Source of the DNA: Bacteroidales bacterium
Lineage (GTDB): Bacteria > Bacteroidota > Bacteroidia > Bacteroidales > Muribaculaceae
Assembly (NCBI GenBank): GCA_004554255.1
Contig: SFNC01000110.1
Location: forward strand, 1-6,172
Length of the DNA: 6,172 nucleotides
Direction: 5' to 3'
The translations under genes and the position numbers were made by a program. Every line of letters begins with the position of its first letter. Positions within the stretch are counted from its first letter, which is position 1. The notes below the pieces were generated by a model, which saw only the letters and a list, made by a program, of their open reading frames with translations, was not told the DNA's origin and did not search any database. Below, piece by piece: positions 6,102-6,172 of this stretch.

Positions 6102-6172
6102 ACGACACACGCGAACGACACAGCGTTACAGCACGGAGGGGGCATAATGGCGGGAACGGGATGGAGGGGTGC

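Larger units (their letters stand above)
5769..6172. repeat. REP/BIME-like array of structured GC-rich repeats, continuing past the window end
   Basis: No credible gene lies here. The array has five copies of a 15-bp near-palindrome with a 3-base centre: 5771-5785 (degenerate), 5867-5881, 5957-5971, 5998-6012 and 6087-6101. It also has two copies of a 47-bp hairpin (5891-5937 and 6031-6077). A 21-bp stretch at 5954-5974 recurs as its exact reverse complement at 6084-6104. The sequence after the copy at 5771 (to about 5840) resembles that after the copy at 6087 (to about 6155), including CCTCCGGGGTTACG and an AACGAC segment, so a longer unit is duplicated about 316 bp apart. A further palindrome, GGCGGCATGATGCCGCC, lies at 5822-5838. 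Short ORFs across the array translate to Pro/Gly-rich NPSG-like peptides and are not genes. No transposase is present. Confidence 0.85.

Noticed and set aside
5769..6172. CRISPR array
   Set aside because: The repeats are in both orientations, unequally spaced, and include long conserved internal hairpins instead of unique spacers. No cas genes are present in the window.

Overview
The window looks like Bacteroidales chromosome, most likely a gut lineage such as Muribaculaceae. The order-level clues are Bacteroidetes-type promoters (TAnnTTTG -7 boxes upstream of three genes), A/T-rich leaders without Shine-Dalgarno sequences, and a large secreted glycosidase-like protein ending in what looks like a type IX secretion (T9SS) sorting domain. 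The family-level guess rests on overall protein style only, and no marker gene is present.

Layout. Positions 1-203 hold no gene but contain a perfect dyad (57-78). A 116-residue unrecognised protein is encoded on + at 204-554. A hairpin (590-628) and a minus-strand terminator (682-724) then separate it from the convergent large gene at 768-4205 (-). That gene encodes a 1145-residue exported GHL10/YngK-type glycosidase-like protein with three FnIII-like modules, a predicted beta-propeller-like region and a C-terminal sorting domain. A 314-bp divergent intergenic region (4206-4519) carries one promoter for this gene and one for a reverse rubrerythrin (4520-5077, +), a peroxide-detoxifying diiron/rubredoxin protein. 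Two tandem hairpins follow, the second a strong bidirectional terminator. Next comes a convergent small P-loop ATPase/kinase (5237-5707, -) with its own 3' hairpin and promoter.

The last 400 bp (about 5769 to the window end) contain no credible gene. They are a dense array of GC-rich structured repeats built from a 15-bp near-palindrome (AACCCCGGAGGGGTT type) and a 47-bp hairpin. Two copies of a roughly 105-bp module, palindrome-hairpin-palindrome, face each other in inverted orientation with nearly identical internal spacing. Their hairpins differ by at least one compensatory base pair. This REP/BIME-like array is the most interesting element in the window.

The genes seem to be independent transcription units rather than one pathway. 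Each gene has its own promoter or terminator, and neighbours are convergent or divergent. One gene concerns extracellular glycan processing, one oxidative-stress defence, and the other two are unassigned. I see no defence system, CRISPR array, tRNA, rRNA or transposase gene.
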